Positions 1 to 9,501 of a DNA stretch of 64,000 bases are shown here, piece by piece. How positions within the stretch are numbered: position 1 is the first letter of the stretch; each line of letters begins with the position of its first letter. Location: contig DASYKT010000014.1 of the NCBI GenBank assembly GCA_035995185.1, positions 1 through 64,000 on the forward strand, in the 5' to 3' direction. The position numbers and the translations under genes were made by a program. The notes under the pieces are model-generated. The model was given only the letters and a program-made list of their open reading frames with translations, was not told where the DNA came from and searched no databases. Source of the stretch: DASYKT01 sp035995185 (GTDB lineage: Bacteria > Acidobacteriota > Blastocatellia > Pyrinomonadales > Pyrinomonadaceae).

Positions 1-597
1 ATAAAGCATGGTCTCCAAGTGTATCGCGGCCTGCGCTTGCATATTCGGTAAGACGTGGGAATAAACGTCTAATGTCAGTGCTATATTTGAATGTCCCAGG
101 CGTTCGCTGACGATCTTGGCGTGAACATCAGCTTTCAATAACAATGTGGCATGAGTGTGACGCAGATCATACAGTCTTATAGAAGTGCGAAGTCCGGCCC
201 GGCGCAATACGCGCTTGAAAATCTGTGTAATATTAGAATGAGTTGAAGGAGTTCCTACCTCTGACAAAAACACCAAATCGTGATCTTGCCAGGCTGCGCC
301 AAGTTCAAACGCTCCTCGCCTTGCTTTCTACGATGTGCGCGGAGTGCATTGACTAAAGAGATCGGAAGAGGAATAGTACGACGGGACCCATTCGTCTTTG
401 GCTCTGAAAAATACCACTCGGTTCTGGGAAGCCTAATTACGACACGGCGCACTGTTGCGGTCTGTTTATCGAAGTCAATATCTTTCCATTGCAAAGCTAA
501 ATACTCTTCCGGACGCAACCCTGTTCCCAAAGCAAAGGAAAACATTGTTCCCAAGCGCTCACCGTTTAAATTCTTCTACTCATATCATTTGCATCTA
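1..597 (-). pseudogene. Tyrosine-type site-specific integrase, frameshifted remnant (C-terminus runs off the window)
   Basis: Reverse-strand remnant of a phage/ICE-type integrase read in two frames. From about 575 to 290 one frame gives the first part of the catalytic domain: box I TGLRPEEYLALQWKDIDF with the catalytic Arg, then the beta2-beta3 Lys region EPKTNGSRRTIPL. From about 300 down to base 1 another frame continues with DHDLVFLSEVGTPS, LYDLRHTHATLLL and LGHSNIALTLDVYSH, so the His/Arg box and the Tyr nucleophile (codon 61-63) are present. A single-base loss near 295-303 explains the frame switch. A TAG at 576-578 cuts off the N-terminal core-binding domain; weak traces of it may continue to about 690. 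Family assignment is firm and inactivity is inferred from the two lesions. A sequencing error could fake the frameshift but would not explain the missing N-terminus. Confidence 0.85.
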
Positions 598-1113
598 TGA
601 TTAAACAATCAGAGGGCATCACCGATAATTGCTTGGCAGTAATATTCGAGCTACTTAGTAAAATCAAGAACTTCGGGCGGGCCTGTTAAGAGATGTGGCT
701 TCTACGCACGGAGTGCGTTCTAATGATACGATTACAATATAAATAGTGGAGCTAGGCGAAAAACTTGCCCCCCCTCGACCTGATGATTACAAATTCTTTT
801 TCACGCTTTTTCACCGAGTATCATCGAGCGCAATTTGTATGATTTTTAGAGGTCTACATTTTAGGTTTTTAATAGCATGCGCTAACTCGTTTTTTCTCTA
901 ACGCTAAAATCGGCTTGACAGCGTCTTTCTTTTACTTTATAAGAGTTTCTCATTAACAAGTAATACTTTGAATACTTGGTCTCTTACACTGGTATTAACA
1001 AATTGGTATTAGATTTCTCAAACTAAAGCTCCCTGCAATGCTTTAGTAAAAAGCTCATTTTTTTCGAGCTCCCATAATCAGTAACAGAAAAATTTAGGAT
1101 TAACTCCGACAGG
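598..1113. other. AT-rich intergenic stretch between integrase remnant and VCBS gene
   Basis: No convincing gene on either strand. The base composition is clearly richer in A/T than the rest of the window. It contains the promoter at 915-943 and a small hairpin around 1050-1071 (AGCTC / GAGCT arms around a T-run) in the presumed 5' leader of the next gene. On the minus strand, 600-690 may be a decayed N-terminal piece of the integrase, but this is too degraded to call. Confidence 0.5.
915..943 (+). promoter_or_regulatory. Sigma70-type promoter, TTGACA-N17-TATAAG
   Basis: A consensus -35 (TTGACA, 915-920), a 17-base spacer and a near-consensus -10 (TATAAG, 938-943). Transcription would start near 950 and leave a leader of roughly 160 bases before the VCBS gene at 1114. 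It probably drives the VCBS-Rhs genes together, as only 62 bases separate them. Judged by pattern only. Confidence 0.6.
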
Positions 1114-2358
1114 ATGGCTATGTCCAAAAACAAAAACAAGGGACATAAGGATGTCTCTATATATTCGATTACGGATCGAAAAGAAGCGTCTGAATTTTCC
1201 CAAAAAATATCCTTCCCAAATCAAAACACACCAAAAAGTCTTTCAGCTTATACAAGAAATCCTTCCCGCTGGTGGTTGATAGGAATAATTGCTTTTCTTG
1301 CAATGGGAGTATTGGGTGCCGGACTCAAATACCTGGAAGATTCGGCCCGCGCGGAAACAGCTAGGCAAAAGCAGAACCCACTGGCGAAGAATGAAAGTTT
1401 GCTGGCCAGCGTCAATCCCTTTATGTCCGTGCCTGCTCCTACCCCCACGCTGCAACTCTCCAAAGAATATATCTATGCCGGTTCGCGAATGCTGGCGGTA
1501 GAAGATGCCGGGGCCAGTGCCATTCCTCCCGCCGATCTGGCTGTCTGGAGGCCTTCTAACGGTTACTGGTATTGCATGGGCGGTGCAGCAGGCTCACAGG
1601 CCTTCACAGTTGCCTGGGGCGGGGTAATAAACGGTGTTCCTGATATACCTGTCCAGGGAGACTATGACGGCGACGGCAAAACTGATCTGGCAATATTCCG
1701 CCCCGGTTCCACCGCCGTTTGGTGGATCTATCCCAGCGGCGGCGGATCATATTACGTTCTCTACCAAGGGACCAGTGGCGACATACCCGTTCCGGCCGAT
1801 TACGACGGTGACGGCAAAACCGACACGGCCCTCTTCCGCCCTTCAAATCAACACTGGTACATCATCAACAGCTCTAATAATAACAGCGTCGATATTGCCT
1901 ATGGCAGTTCGGGCGATATTGCCGCACCGGCCGACTATGACGGAGACGGCAAAGCCGATGTGGCAGTCTGGCGTAATTCCGCGACGACGTTCTATGCCCG
2001 GAAAAGCTCGGAAAGCGGAAACTCAATAACGCAGACGATGGGCTCAAGCGGTGATTCCCCTGTGCCGGGAGACTATGACGGAGACGGCAAGACAGACTTC
2101 GCGCTGCGCCATGGCAATGATTGGGTGATCAAACAGAGTTCGGATGGGCAGACTAATACGGTCACCTGGTATGACGGTTCCTGGATAGCGGTGCAAAACG
2201 ATTACGACGCTGACGGCAAGTGCGACATCGCGGTGTGGAAACAATCGGGTAAAGGAGCAGGCGGCTGGTTCATTCGCAATAGCCACGACGCCTCCACCCG
2301 GGCTGTGAGTTGGGGCGCGGCGGGCGATGTACCGGTTCCGGCACTCTACCGAAGATAA
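1114..2358 (+). CDS. Membrane-anchored VCBS/FG-GAP repeat protein
   Basis: 414 residues. A charged N-terminal tail of about 52 residues precedes one membrane segment (about 53-73, WWLIGIIAFLAMGVLGAG), then a Pro-rich linker and five repeats of about 45 residues. Each repeat carries a Ca-binding loop of the type DYDGDGKTD followed by a hydrophobic strand (repeats start near 184, 229, 273, 320 and 363). The topology suggests an extracytoplasmic beta-propeller-like domain tethered to the membrane, as in integrin-alpha/FG-GAP proteins. The motif KEYIYAGSRMLAVEDAG before the repeats resembles the 'YIYAG.RLLA' strand of Rhs/YD proteins, and an Rhs gene follows 62 bases downstream, so a shared surface role is likely. 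The repeat wording (DLAVWRPSNGYWY) closely matches the protein at 58042-60183. ATG 1114 is used; ATG 1120 is an alternative. Confidence 0.85.
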   Translation: MAMSKNKNKGHKDVSIYSITDRKEASEFSQKISFPNQNTPKSLSAYTRNPSRWWLIGIIAFLAMGVLGAGLKYLEDSARAETARQKQNPLAKNESLLASVNPFMSVPAPTPTLQLSKEYIYAGSRMLAVEDAGASAIPPADLAVWRPSNGYWYCMGGAAGSQAFTVAWGGVINGVPDIPVQGDYDGDGKTDLAIFRPGSTAVWWIYPSGGGSYYVLYQGTSGDIPVPADYDGDGKTDTALFRPSNQHWYIINSSNNNSVDIAYGSSGDIAAPADYDGDGKADVAVWRNSATTFYARKSSESGNSITQTMGSSGDSPVPGDYDGDGKTDFALRHGNDWVIKQSSDGQTNTVTWYDGSWIAVQNDYDADGKCDIAVWKQSGKGAGGWFIRNSHDASTRAVSWGAAGDVPVPALYRR

Positions 2359-2420
2359 CGCACCTTCGCAACCCCGCAAAGAGTGCAAATACGACACATT
2401 CCCGAAGAGGATGACAAAAT

Positions 2421-5400
2421 ATGGCTGAATTCAACAAAACAGTGCTTAAAGGCATTTTGGCAAAAAAACTCTCACCTACAATATTCTGCCAAAAATCGAA
2501 TGTTGTATTACTTATCTTTTGTGTTTTATTAATAGTTGCAAATCTATTTGCCCAGGAAAAAACACCCGTTCGGGGTTTTCAAGCGGGAGAGTCCTATGCG
2601 ATATCGGACATTGAAAATGTAAATTTGCGAAACGACAATCTCATGTTGAATATTCCCTTGGGGTCGCTTTCGGCGGGACGGGGCACTTCACCGGGTTACA
2701 CCGTAAGCCTGCAATATAACGGCAAAATATGGGACGGCAAACAGCAGTATAAATTCAACGGGAGCCCCGACCCGGTACACGGCAATATTTTTTACACTAA
2801 GCAATTGCTCGTTCAAGCCGAAGACGGCGGCTGGCGGCTTAATTCAGGCGGGTATGCATTGTCCGTCATCAACAGCTTTGATCCGGACGAAGCAAATATA
2901 TGCTACGAAGCCAATCAGTATACCTACGCCAAAAACGGTTATACCTATAAAGTTCAGATGAAGATGCCGGATGGCGGCATTGTCACGTTTCGGCCTTACG
3001 GGACGGGCGTAAATTTTGCCGATCCGTTCGATCATGACTTTTTCTCGATCGATCCGACAGGATTAAGACATGTTTATGTCGAAAGCGTCGGCCTGGGCCA
3101 TGAAGTTAGCTGTAACTATTATCCCCAGCAGATCATTAATGACGGGATGAATTATTACAGCAGCGACGGCTCCGGAATGCGTCTGTTCATCCCGCCCGGC
3201 GCAAGCGGAGTAGCTCACTGGACGCTCTATTTGCCGGACGGCAGTAAGGTCGAATATAACCCGGCAGACGATACATCTATCTTTGAAAGAGTTACCGACC
3301 GCAACGGAAATAAAGTGGTTTGGAAAGGGGCGACGCTTAACGGCCTGACGGGAATAATGATCCAGAACGACGTGGGTAAATATGTTTTTGTCAGCAACTA
3401 CGCAAACGATGTTAACAAAATAATTACCCCCGGAGTTAATGGCGAATTGCTGGAGACCACCGTCCACTGGAAGGAGTATTGGGTATATCGCAAATACAAG
3501 GCAACTTCCGCTATTAATGCACCTGCTTTTGAGAGATACGAAGAGAGGCCCTGGCAGTTTGTTAATGTCGATAAGATAACTTTCCCCGTGCAAGCAAGCA
3601 GCCAGGAATACAACTTCACTTATAACGCTGTCGAAACAGAACCCGGCAGTTACACCGAAGGCTGGGGCGATCTTAAAACCCTTATCTTACCTTCCGGTGC
3701 CAAAGCCGAATATGCTTATGCGTTTGAAGAAGGCTCATTCGTTCCTTTCAATAACCAAATGGTTTTGGATGCCGGAGTCCTGGGCCGAACTTTGACTTAC
3801 CACACGCAGTATGACGGAAGCTCGCAAACCGTAGTTGAGAAAACCAAATACAATGAAAATACGACGATTTCCCCGGCTGGGGGCAAACATTTCGAGAGCG
3901 GATCGTGGAGCCAGGATTTCTTCGGCTACAATTCTCGGATTGAGAATCCTGATGGCACAGTGACGGAAAAAATATGGGCGAAAAATGAAGCCCCGAATGT
4001 CGGAGGATATGCAGTCAACGCTTATGTAAAGACAGAATTTACCAGCATTCCGGATTTTTACGGTAATCCGTCTCTGACCTCTACCAAGGATTACGATTAC
4101 GACAAAAATGGTAATGTGCTGGAAGTACGGGAATATGAGTGGGTGCCATATAGTTCGGTGCCTCGCACCGGCAGCGGGATCACTTTACGGCCCACCGGAT
4201 TGCCTGCCGGCCTGAGCCTGAAGAGAAAGACGATTAATACCTATTACAATCCCACGCCAATTGCGACCGACACTTGGACCAATAGCCCGAATCATTACGC
4301 GAATCCCGACCCGACCGCGCCACGGCTGCACAATATTATAAGATCGACCGAGACGAGGGACGACAGCAACGCTCCCAGATCGAGAACTGAATTTTATTAC
4401 GACAATCCGAGCACCACCGGCAATCTAAAGGAAACCCGGATGTGGGATTCAAGTAAAGGCCAGTTAAACTCGGAAGATCCGCAGACGGGCAGCAAGCTGG
4501 GTGAGAACAATTCCATCTCAACCCGCACCGATTACGACCAGTGGGGCAATGTCGTTCTTCAGAAAGATCCTAAGGGCTACCAGACAAAAATAACCTATAA
4601 CAGCGTGAACGGTTATCCGGGCCTTTACGCAACGCAGACGGAGACGGCTTATGGGACGACAATAAAACGCACGGGCACGGCCACCTATGATTTCACGAGC
4701 GGACTGGTCACATCGAGCACCGACATCGATAACGGTTTGATCAACGCCACCGAGTATGACGCCTTAGGAAAACCTGTAAAGACGATCTCGGCACTGGGCA
4801 CGGAACTCGAATCCTGGGTTCGAACGGAATACAACATCCCGGAAAAAAGAGTCATTGTTCGCGCGGATCTCGAAACGAAGGGCGATGGCAAGAAAGTCAG
4901 TATCCAGCATTTTGACGAGCTTGGCCGCGTACGGCTTTCGCGCACGCTTGAGGACTCGACCGCGCAGGATCCCTATAACGAGTACGACGGCGTCAAGATC
5001 CAAACTCGCTATGCTTACGATGACCCGATCAACCCGAATAACAGCAACGGTGTCTATACCCTAACCTCTAATCCTTACCGGGCAGCGACAAGCAGCGCAG
5101 CCTACGGAGAGCCTACTATGGGCTGGGCACTTGGTTACATTAACAAGACCGGCAAGCACAGTGAAAATTCCAATTTCTCCGGTACTTCCCTGCCCGCTCC
5201 CTGGGGCAACAGTACAAATTCTACCGGGATGGTTTCCACCGATACCGATACCGACCGCATCCTCGTAACCGACCAGGCAGGAAAACAGCGCATCAGCAAA
5301 ACGAACGTGCTGGGGCAATTGAGTGATGTTTGGGAGATCGCCCCTCCCGACTCGGCCCCCAATTCGGCCACCGAACCGGTCGCCTTTACAGGTCAAAATA

Positions 5401-7745
5401 ACATTGACGCGGGATACCGAACTATATATACTTACAACGTTTTAGGCAGCCTGACGAAGGTTCGCCAAGGTAGCCAGATTCGCAGCTTTACGTACAACAG
5501 TCTTTCACTATTAACTTCCGCTGCAAATCCCGAATCTGGTACAACAAATTACCAATATGACGCTAACGGCAATCTTATCAGTAAGATAGATGCTAGAGGT
5601 GTTATTGTTTCTTATGCCTACGATGCTTTGAATCGTGTTAAACAAAGGAGCTACTCCGGAGAGTCCGGAGGGTATTCGACTCCCATGGTCACTTACGAGT
5701 ACGACACCCTGCCCCATGCTAAGGGCAAGCTCACCGAAATAAATTCTTCAATCTCGGCAACGCGCTATACATCTTTTGGCGTCAAAGGAGCAGTCTTGTC
5801 TTCCGAGCAGACCACCGGCGGCAGGAGTTTTGTCCAAAATTACTCCTATAACTTATCCGGTGCCTTGGTCGAGCAGACGTATCCAGATGGAAGGAGGGTT
5901 AAGAGCGTTTTGAAAAACGACGGGTCCCTTTCCTCCATCGAAAGCAAAAAAAATTCGTCCGCCGGATACTGGACTTATGCCAGTAATTTTTCTTACACAC
6001 CCGCCCGCAATCTTTCCGGTTTGCAATTCGGAAATGGGCATTGGGAAAGCGCTGATTTCAATTCGCGCCTTCAGCCCACCCGCATCGCTCTCGGCACCAC
6101 TCAAAACGGGACCAACCTTTTAAAATTAGATTACTCATACGGCATCACCGGAAACAACGGTAACGTCCTGTCACAAGCCATTGAAGTACCGTCCAACGGA
6201 AGTGAACCTGGCTTCACTGCAACCCAGGTCTATGCCTATGATTCTCTAAACCGTCTCAAGGATGCGGCGGAGACGATAGGCGGCTCCCCGTCGTGGCGGC
6301 AATCGTTTGTTTACGATCGATACGGCAACCGTAATTTCAATGAAGAGCTAACTACGACGCTGCTAAAGAAATGCGGAGACAGCCATAATGAAGCCGTTTG
6401 CGAAAGTGACCGGAAGGTGCTCAACCCGTCCGCTAATTCCGCAAACAATCGTCTCGCTGCGGGACAGGATTATGTTTTCGATGCTGCCGGAAACACGACC
6501 GCCGATGCGGAAGGCCATATCTTTCTCCTGGACGGCGAAAACAAGATCGTCCAGATTATCGAAAATAACGTCGTGGTCGGCAAATATTATTACGACGGTG
6601 ACGGAAAGAGAGTTAAGAAAGAAACCGTTGGCGAAATAACCGTATTCGTTTACGACATAAACGGCAGGACAATTGCGGAGTATTCGACAGCCGCCTCAGA
6701 AACTCCTCAGGTTGCCTATCTTACTTCAGATGCGCTTGGCTCTCCTCGCATCAATACCAGTGCCGGCGGCGCGGTCATTTCGCGACATGATTACCATCCA
6801 TTTGGCGAAGAAATTTCGACCCCGCAAAGAACGCTCGCGATCGGTTATGACTCTGATGAAGTGCGTAAAAAATTTACCGGCTATGAAAGAGATAAAGAAA
6901 GCGGCCTGGATTTTGCTCAGGAACGCTACCATAACTATAGCCTGGGCAGATTTCAAAGTCCCGATGATTTCCTTAACTCCACGAAAACATCAGAACCTGC
7001 AAGTTGGAACTTGTATGTCTATGTTAGAAATAACCCGCTAAGATTTACGGATCCCACCGGGGAAGATATTGAAAATACCAAAAATGAAGGGCATCAGCTT
7101 TCTAAGGAAAAGATGGCGTCGATTGAAAACGACTTACGGAAAAAAACGGGCCTGCAAAGCATTGCGTTTGATACTAACGGAAAACTTACTTATGATCCAA
7201 ACGGGAAAGCAAATGGTGGCTCGGCCCAGCTACGCCGAGCGATTACCGGTGCAATTAACGATCATAAGAACATCTTTCAACTGGGAGATTATTCTAATTC
7301 AGATATAAATTTTGGACTTACAGACGCAGGCACTAAAGATGACAAATCCGGAGTCGTTACATACCAGGTTAAGCTGGACTTTGCTGACTATAGCAATGCA
7401 AAAGGTTACAGTGATTCCGAAGCTTTCATTGGTTTTACTATAGGCCAAACTATCTACCATGAAATAGACCACAAGGTAAGTTACGATCCGAATGATCCGA
7501 TTCCGCCAGGAAGCAAGGGCGGAGTTCGGCCCGATATTAGCCCGGGGCCCGGCTTACGCGGGGTTATAGACAACGACAACATAGTTAGCAGAGAGTTGGG
7601 GCTGGCAGAAAGAGTGCCTGGCGCTCACAGTGGAGAACCCTGCAAAAGTAAAAGTGCTCTTTGCGGGCCCGGAGTTTACGAAATTCCATTCAAAATTAAT
7701 GGAAAAACTAAGTATTTAAGATGGAAATTGGAAAACGACCGTTAA
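2421..7745 (+). CDS. Rhs/YD-repeat protein with C-terminal HExxH metallopeptidase-like toxin domain
   Basis: 1774 residues. A hydrophobic export segment near 28-45 (VVLLIFCVLLIVANLFAQ) precedes a long YD-repeat shell with many Y.YD..GN / YDALGR words. The Rhs-associated core follows: YLTSDALGSPR, DYHPFGEEIS, KFTGYERDKESGLDFAQER, GRFQSPDD and NPLRFTDPTGE, the last at about 1537-1547. In Rhs and Tc-type toxins this core marks the junction to a variable C-terminal effector. Here the last ~227 residues are unlike the shell and contain HEIDH at 1680-1684 inside a helix (GQTIYHEIDH), with a downstream Glu-rich SRELGLAER segment as possible third ligand. That is the layout of a small zinc peptidase. 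A SD-like GAGGA lies 10 bases before ATG 2421. The 3' end is followed at once by a secreted Ycf48-like gene, a candidate immunity gene. Rhs identity is firm; peptidase activity and target are inferred. Confidence 0.88.
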   Translation: MAEFNKTVLKGILAKKLSPTIFCQKSNVVLLIFCVLLIVANLFAQEKTPVRGFQAGESYAISDIENVNLRNDNLMLNIPLGSLSAGRGTSPGYTVSLQYNGKIWDGKQQYKFNGSPDPVHGNIFYTKQLLVQAEDGGWRLNSGGYALSVINSFDPDEANICYEANQYTYAKNGYTYKVQMKMPDGGIVTFRPYGTGVNFADPFDHDFFSIDPTGLRHVYVESVGLGHEVSCNYYPQQIINDGMNYYSSDGSGMRLFIPPGASGVAHWTLYLPDGSKVEYNPADDTSIFERVTDRNGNKVVWKGATLNGLTGIMIQNDVGKYVFVSNYANDVNKIITPGVNGELLETTVHWKEYWVYRKYKATSAINAPAFERYEERPWQFVNVDKITFPVQASSQEYNFTYNAVETEPGSYTEGWGDLKTLILPSGAKAEYAYAFEEGSFVPFNNQMVLDAGVLGRTLTYHTQYDGSSQTVVEKTKYNENTTISPAGGKHFESGSWSQDFFGYNSRIENPDGTVTEKIWAKNEAPNVGGYAVNAYVKTEFTSIPDFYGNPSLTSTKDYDYDKNGNVLEVREYEWVPYSSVPRTGSGITLRPTGLPAGLSLKRKTINTYYNPTPIATDTWTNSPNHYANPDPTAPRLHNIIRSTETRDDSNAPRSRTEFYYDNPSTTGNLKETRMWDSSKGQLNSEDPQTGSKLGENNSISTRTDYDQWGNVVLQKDPKGYQTKITYNSVNGYPGLYATQTETAYGTTIKRTGTATYDFTSGLVTSSTDIDNGLINATEYDALGKPVKTISALGTELESWVRTEYNIPEKRVIVRADLETKGDGKKVSIQHFDELGRVRLSRTLEDSTAQDPYNEYDGVKIQTRYAYDDPINPNNSNGVYTLTSNPYRAATSSAAYGEPTMGWALGYINKTGKHSENSNFSGTSLPAPWGNSTNSTGMVSTDTDTDRILVTDQAGKQRISKTNVLGQLSDVWEIAPPDSAPNSATEPVAFTGQNNIDAGYRTIYTYNVLGSLTKVRQGSQIRSFTYNSLSLLTSAANPESGTTNYQYDANGNLISKIDARGVIVSYAYDALNRVKQRSYSGESGGYSTPMVTYEYDTLPHAKGKLTEINSSISATRYTSFGVKGAVLSSEQTTGGRSFVQNYSYNLSGALVEQTYPDGRRVKSVLKNDGSLSSIESKKNSSAGYWTYASNFSYTPARNLSGLQFGNGHWESADFNSRLQPTRIALGTTQNGTNLLKLDYSYGITGNNGNVLSQAIEVPSNGSEPGFTATQVYAYDSLNRLKDAAETIGGSPSWRQSFVYDRYGNRNFNEELTTTLLKKCGDSHNEAVCESDRKVLNPSANSANNRLAAGQDYVFDAAGNTTADAEGHIFLLDGENKIVQIIENNVVVGKYYYDGDGKRVKKETVGEITVFVYDINGRTIAEYSTAASETPQVAYLTSDALGSPRINTSAGGAVISRHDYHPFGEEISTPQRTLAIGYDSDEVRKKFTGYERDKESGLDFAQERYHNYSLGRFQSPDDFLNSTKTSEPASWNLYVYVRNNPLRFTDPTGEDIENTKNEGHQLSKEKMASIENDLRKKTGLQSIAFDTNGKLTYDPNGKANGGSAQLRRAITGAINDHKNIFQLGDYSNSDINFGLTDAGTKDDKSGVVTYQVKLDFADYSNAKGYSDSEAFIGFTIGQTIYHEIDHKVSYDPNDPIPPGSKGGVRPDISPGPGLRGVIDNDNIVSRELGLAERVPGAHSGEPCKSKSALCGPGVYEIPFKINGKTKYLRWKLENDR

Positions 7746-7759
7746 AGGTAAAAACTATA

Positions 7760-9262
7760 ATGTTTATAAAGTCCGATATCCTTATCAAGGCGATTGTTTT
7801 TATTTCGCTCCTGCTGAGTGCGAGTTATCATTGTTTGGGTAATTCACAGGATGAAAAGAACCTCTCTTGTTGGAAGGTTTATTTCGTCAGCCAAAACGAC
7901 GGCTGGGTTATTTGTGCTACAAGTTCCGCCAGCTATATTATGAATTCTGCCGACGGGGGTAAGACTTGGGAAAGACAGTATAAAGTTCCCGATGAGAGCT
8001 TACTTAATTTGGAATTTATCGATAATAAAAACGGATGGGCTGTAGGAACGAATGGAACTATTCTTCATACGATCGACGGCGGAAGTTCGTGGACGTCTGT
8101 TAAAACCGGTATTAAAGAAACTCTGACTTCGATAACATTAGTAAATAAAAGTGAAATCTGGGTTGCCGGTACAAATGGACTTATTGGCCACACGAAAGAT
8201 GGCGGAAATTCCTGGAATAGTCAGACATATTTGCCCGGCACCGCGTTGCTGGGAATAGCTTTTGCAAATAGGTCGCGGGGATTTGCTATAGGCTATGGAA
8301 AAATTCTATCAACTGAAAATGGCGGAAAGTCCTGGGAGATAATTGAAAGCGAGGAATGGAAGCATCTTGGCATCCTGGAGATAAAACAGGATAGCGGTTG
8401 GATCAGCGCTGAAACTGCCCTTTTGAGTGTGCTGGGAAATAAAATCGATTTAACAGGAAATATACTTCCGGAACAAGGTAAAATTTCAGGTATTAGTTTT
8501 ATTGATGAGCAAAATGGCTGGATAATAAAAACACGCACCACCGAAGGCCTCAAACCCACCTCGGAAGGGCTAATTCTTAAGACGGAAAACGGGGGTAAAT
8601 CCTGGAGTAAGGCTTCTTCTTATAAGAGTCCGGACGACCTGTCTTGCGCTTTTGTATCTGTCTTTTTCGTTAACAAAACAAACGGCTGGGTACTCAGTAC
8701 CGATGGAACTCTACTAACAACAATTGACGGCGGAAAAAACTGGACCGGGTCATCCATTGAAAATTCTGCGTCTGTAGTCTCTTTAAATGCCGGGCTGGGC
8801 TTAAATTTTGTTTCAGCGCCAACCCCGCCGAATCTACCACAAAACGATGATGGCAGAATTGTAAAAGAAGAAGGTTGGCAAATTCCTTCGCCAAAAGAAA
8901 AAAGAGAAATTGGAACAAAACTAATCGACATGATATCCGAAGATAGAAAAAGCGTTAGAGTAATGACCACAAACTATGCTCCTGTGGAAAAAACTATTTA
9001 TTCGGAAAAAACGGACGATGCGAGAGTTACTTTGGTCAGGGATAATTTGATATTGGGTAATTTCGTCGAATATAAAGCAAAAGGTAAAGTCTTTTTATAT
9101 ACGATCTTTGCCAGACGTCCGATGTCGGAAAAACAGGAAATTGGCAGCTCCAACGAAAAAATATTTGTTTATCAAATTGTCGATAGAGACGGCGACGGTA
9201 AATTCGAGACCCTCTTAATTAAGAACTCGAAATTCCTTACCCCTTCATGGGTATCCCGGTAA
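7760..9262 (+). CDS. Secreted Ycf48-like / BNR-repeat beta-propeller protein (candidate immunity partner of the Rhs toxin)
   Basis: About 500 residues from ATG 7760, preferred over an in-frame start at 7721 inside the Rhs gene because AAAGG precedes it and the product then opens with a signal peptide (MFIKSDILIKAIVFISLLLS...). About 300 residues follow with repeated blades of the photosystem-II-assembly Ycf48/sialidase-BNR type: NSADGGKTWER, HTIDGGSSWTS, HTKDGGNSWNS, STENGGKSWEI, KTENGGKSWSK, TTIDGGKNWTG, each preceded by a .GW.VG.NGTI. strand. The last ~120 residues form a separate region I do not recognise, containing DRDGDGKFETLL. The gene starts 14 bases after the Rhs stop, so co-expression is very likely. 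Ycf48-like folds are known from photosystem assembly and from many secreted proteins of unknown role. The immunity role is inferred only from position and from repetition of the pair downstream. Confidence 0.8.
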   Translation: MFIKSDILIKAIVFISLLLSASYHCLGNSQDEKNLSCWKVYFVSQNDGWVICATSSASYIMNSADGGKTWERQYKVPDESLLNLEFIDNKNGWAVGTNGTILHTIDGGSSWTSVKTGIKETLTSITLVNKSEIWVAGTNGLIGHTKDGGNSWNSQTYLPGTALLGIAFANRSRGFAIGYGKILSTENGGKSWEIIESEEWKHLGILEIKQDSGWISAETALLSVLGNKIDLTGNILPEQGKISGISFIDEQNGWIIKTRTTEGLKPTSEGLILKTENGGKSWSKASSYKSPDDLSCAFVSVFFVNKTNGWVLSTDGTLLTTIDGGKNWTGSSIENSASVVSLNAGLGLNFVSAPTPPNLPQNDDGRIVKEEGWQIPSPKEKREIGTKLIDMISEDRKSVRVMTTNYAPVEKTIYSEKTDDARVTLVRDNLILGNFVEYKAKGKVFLYTIFARRPMSEKQEIGSSNEKIFVYQIVDRDGDGKFETLLIKNSKFLTPSWVSR

Positions 9263-9273
9263 CACATTCATGA

Positions 9274-9501
9274 CAAAGAAAAACAAGAACGATACCTGGA
9301 AGATTAAAGTCCGATGACGGCAAGGCCTTGCAGTTTACCGAAGACACGATAGATGGCCATGAATTCGGCCATGCGCATGAAGGGCTTGGCGGAGGAGATG
9401 TAAATTCATCCGGCGGAAAAAGTAAGGCAATAAGAATGGAAAATACTGTTAGGGCGAGGCACCAGGATCTATTAGGTAAAAGACGGAGGGAACGTGAATA
9501 A
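9274..9501 (+). pseudogene. Orphan C-terminal fragment of a second HExxH effector
   Basis: An open frame from 9274 to TAA 9499-9501 with no good start. It encodes GHEFGHAHEGLGGGD followed by SKAIRMENTVRARHQDLLGK, that is, a HExxH helix plus a downstream ExxxR helix. This is the end of a small zinc metallopeptidase domain analogous to the HEIDH tail of the Rhs protein but not a copy of it. An ATG at 9270 opens a short different frame (MTKKNKND), so a frameshift may separate a former upstream part. The stop overlaps the ATG of the next gene (TAATG), the same tight toxin-to-partner linkage as upstream. It resembles the displaced 'orphan' toxin tails left when Rhs/CDI C-termini are replaced. The homology was judged by eye from the motif. 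Confidence 0.6.

Noticed and set aside
280..600. Plus-strand 106-codon open frame
   Set aside because: It is antisense to the integrase remnant, whose catalytic motifs are clear on the minus strand.
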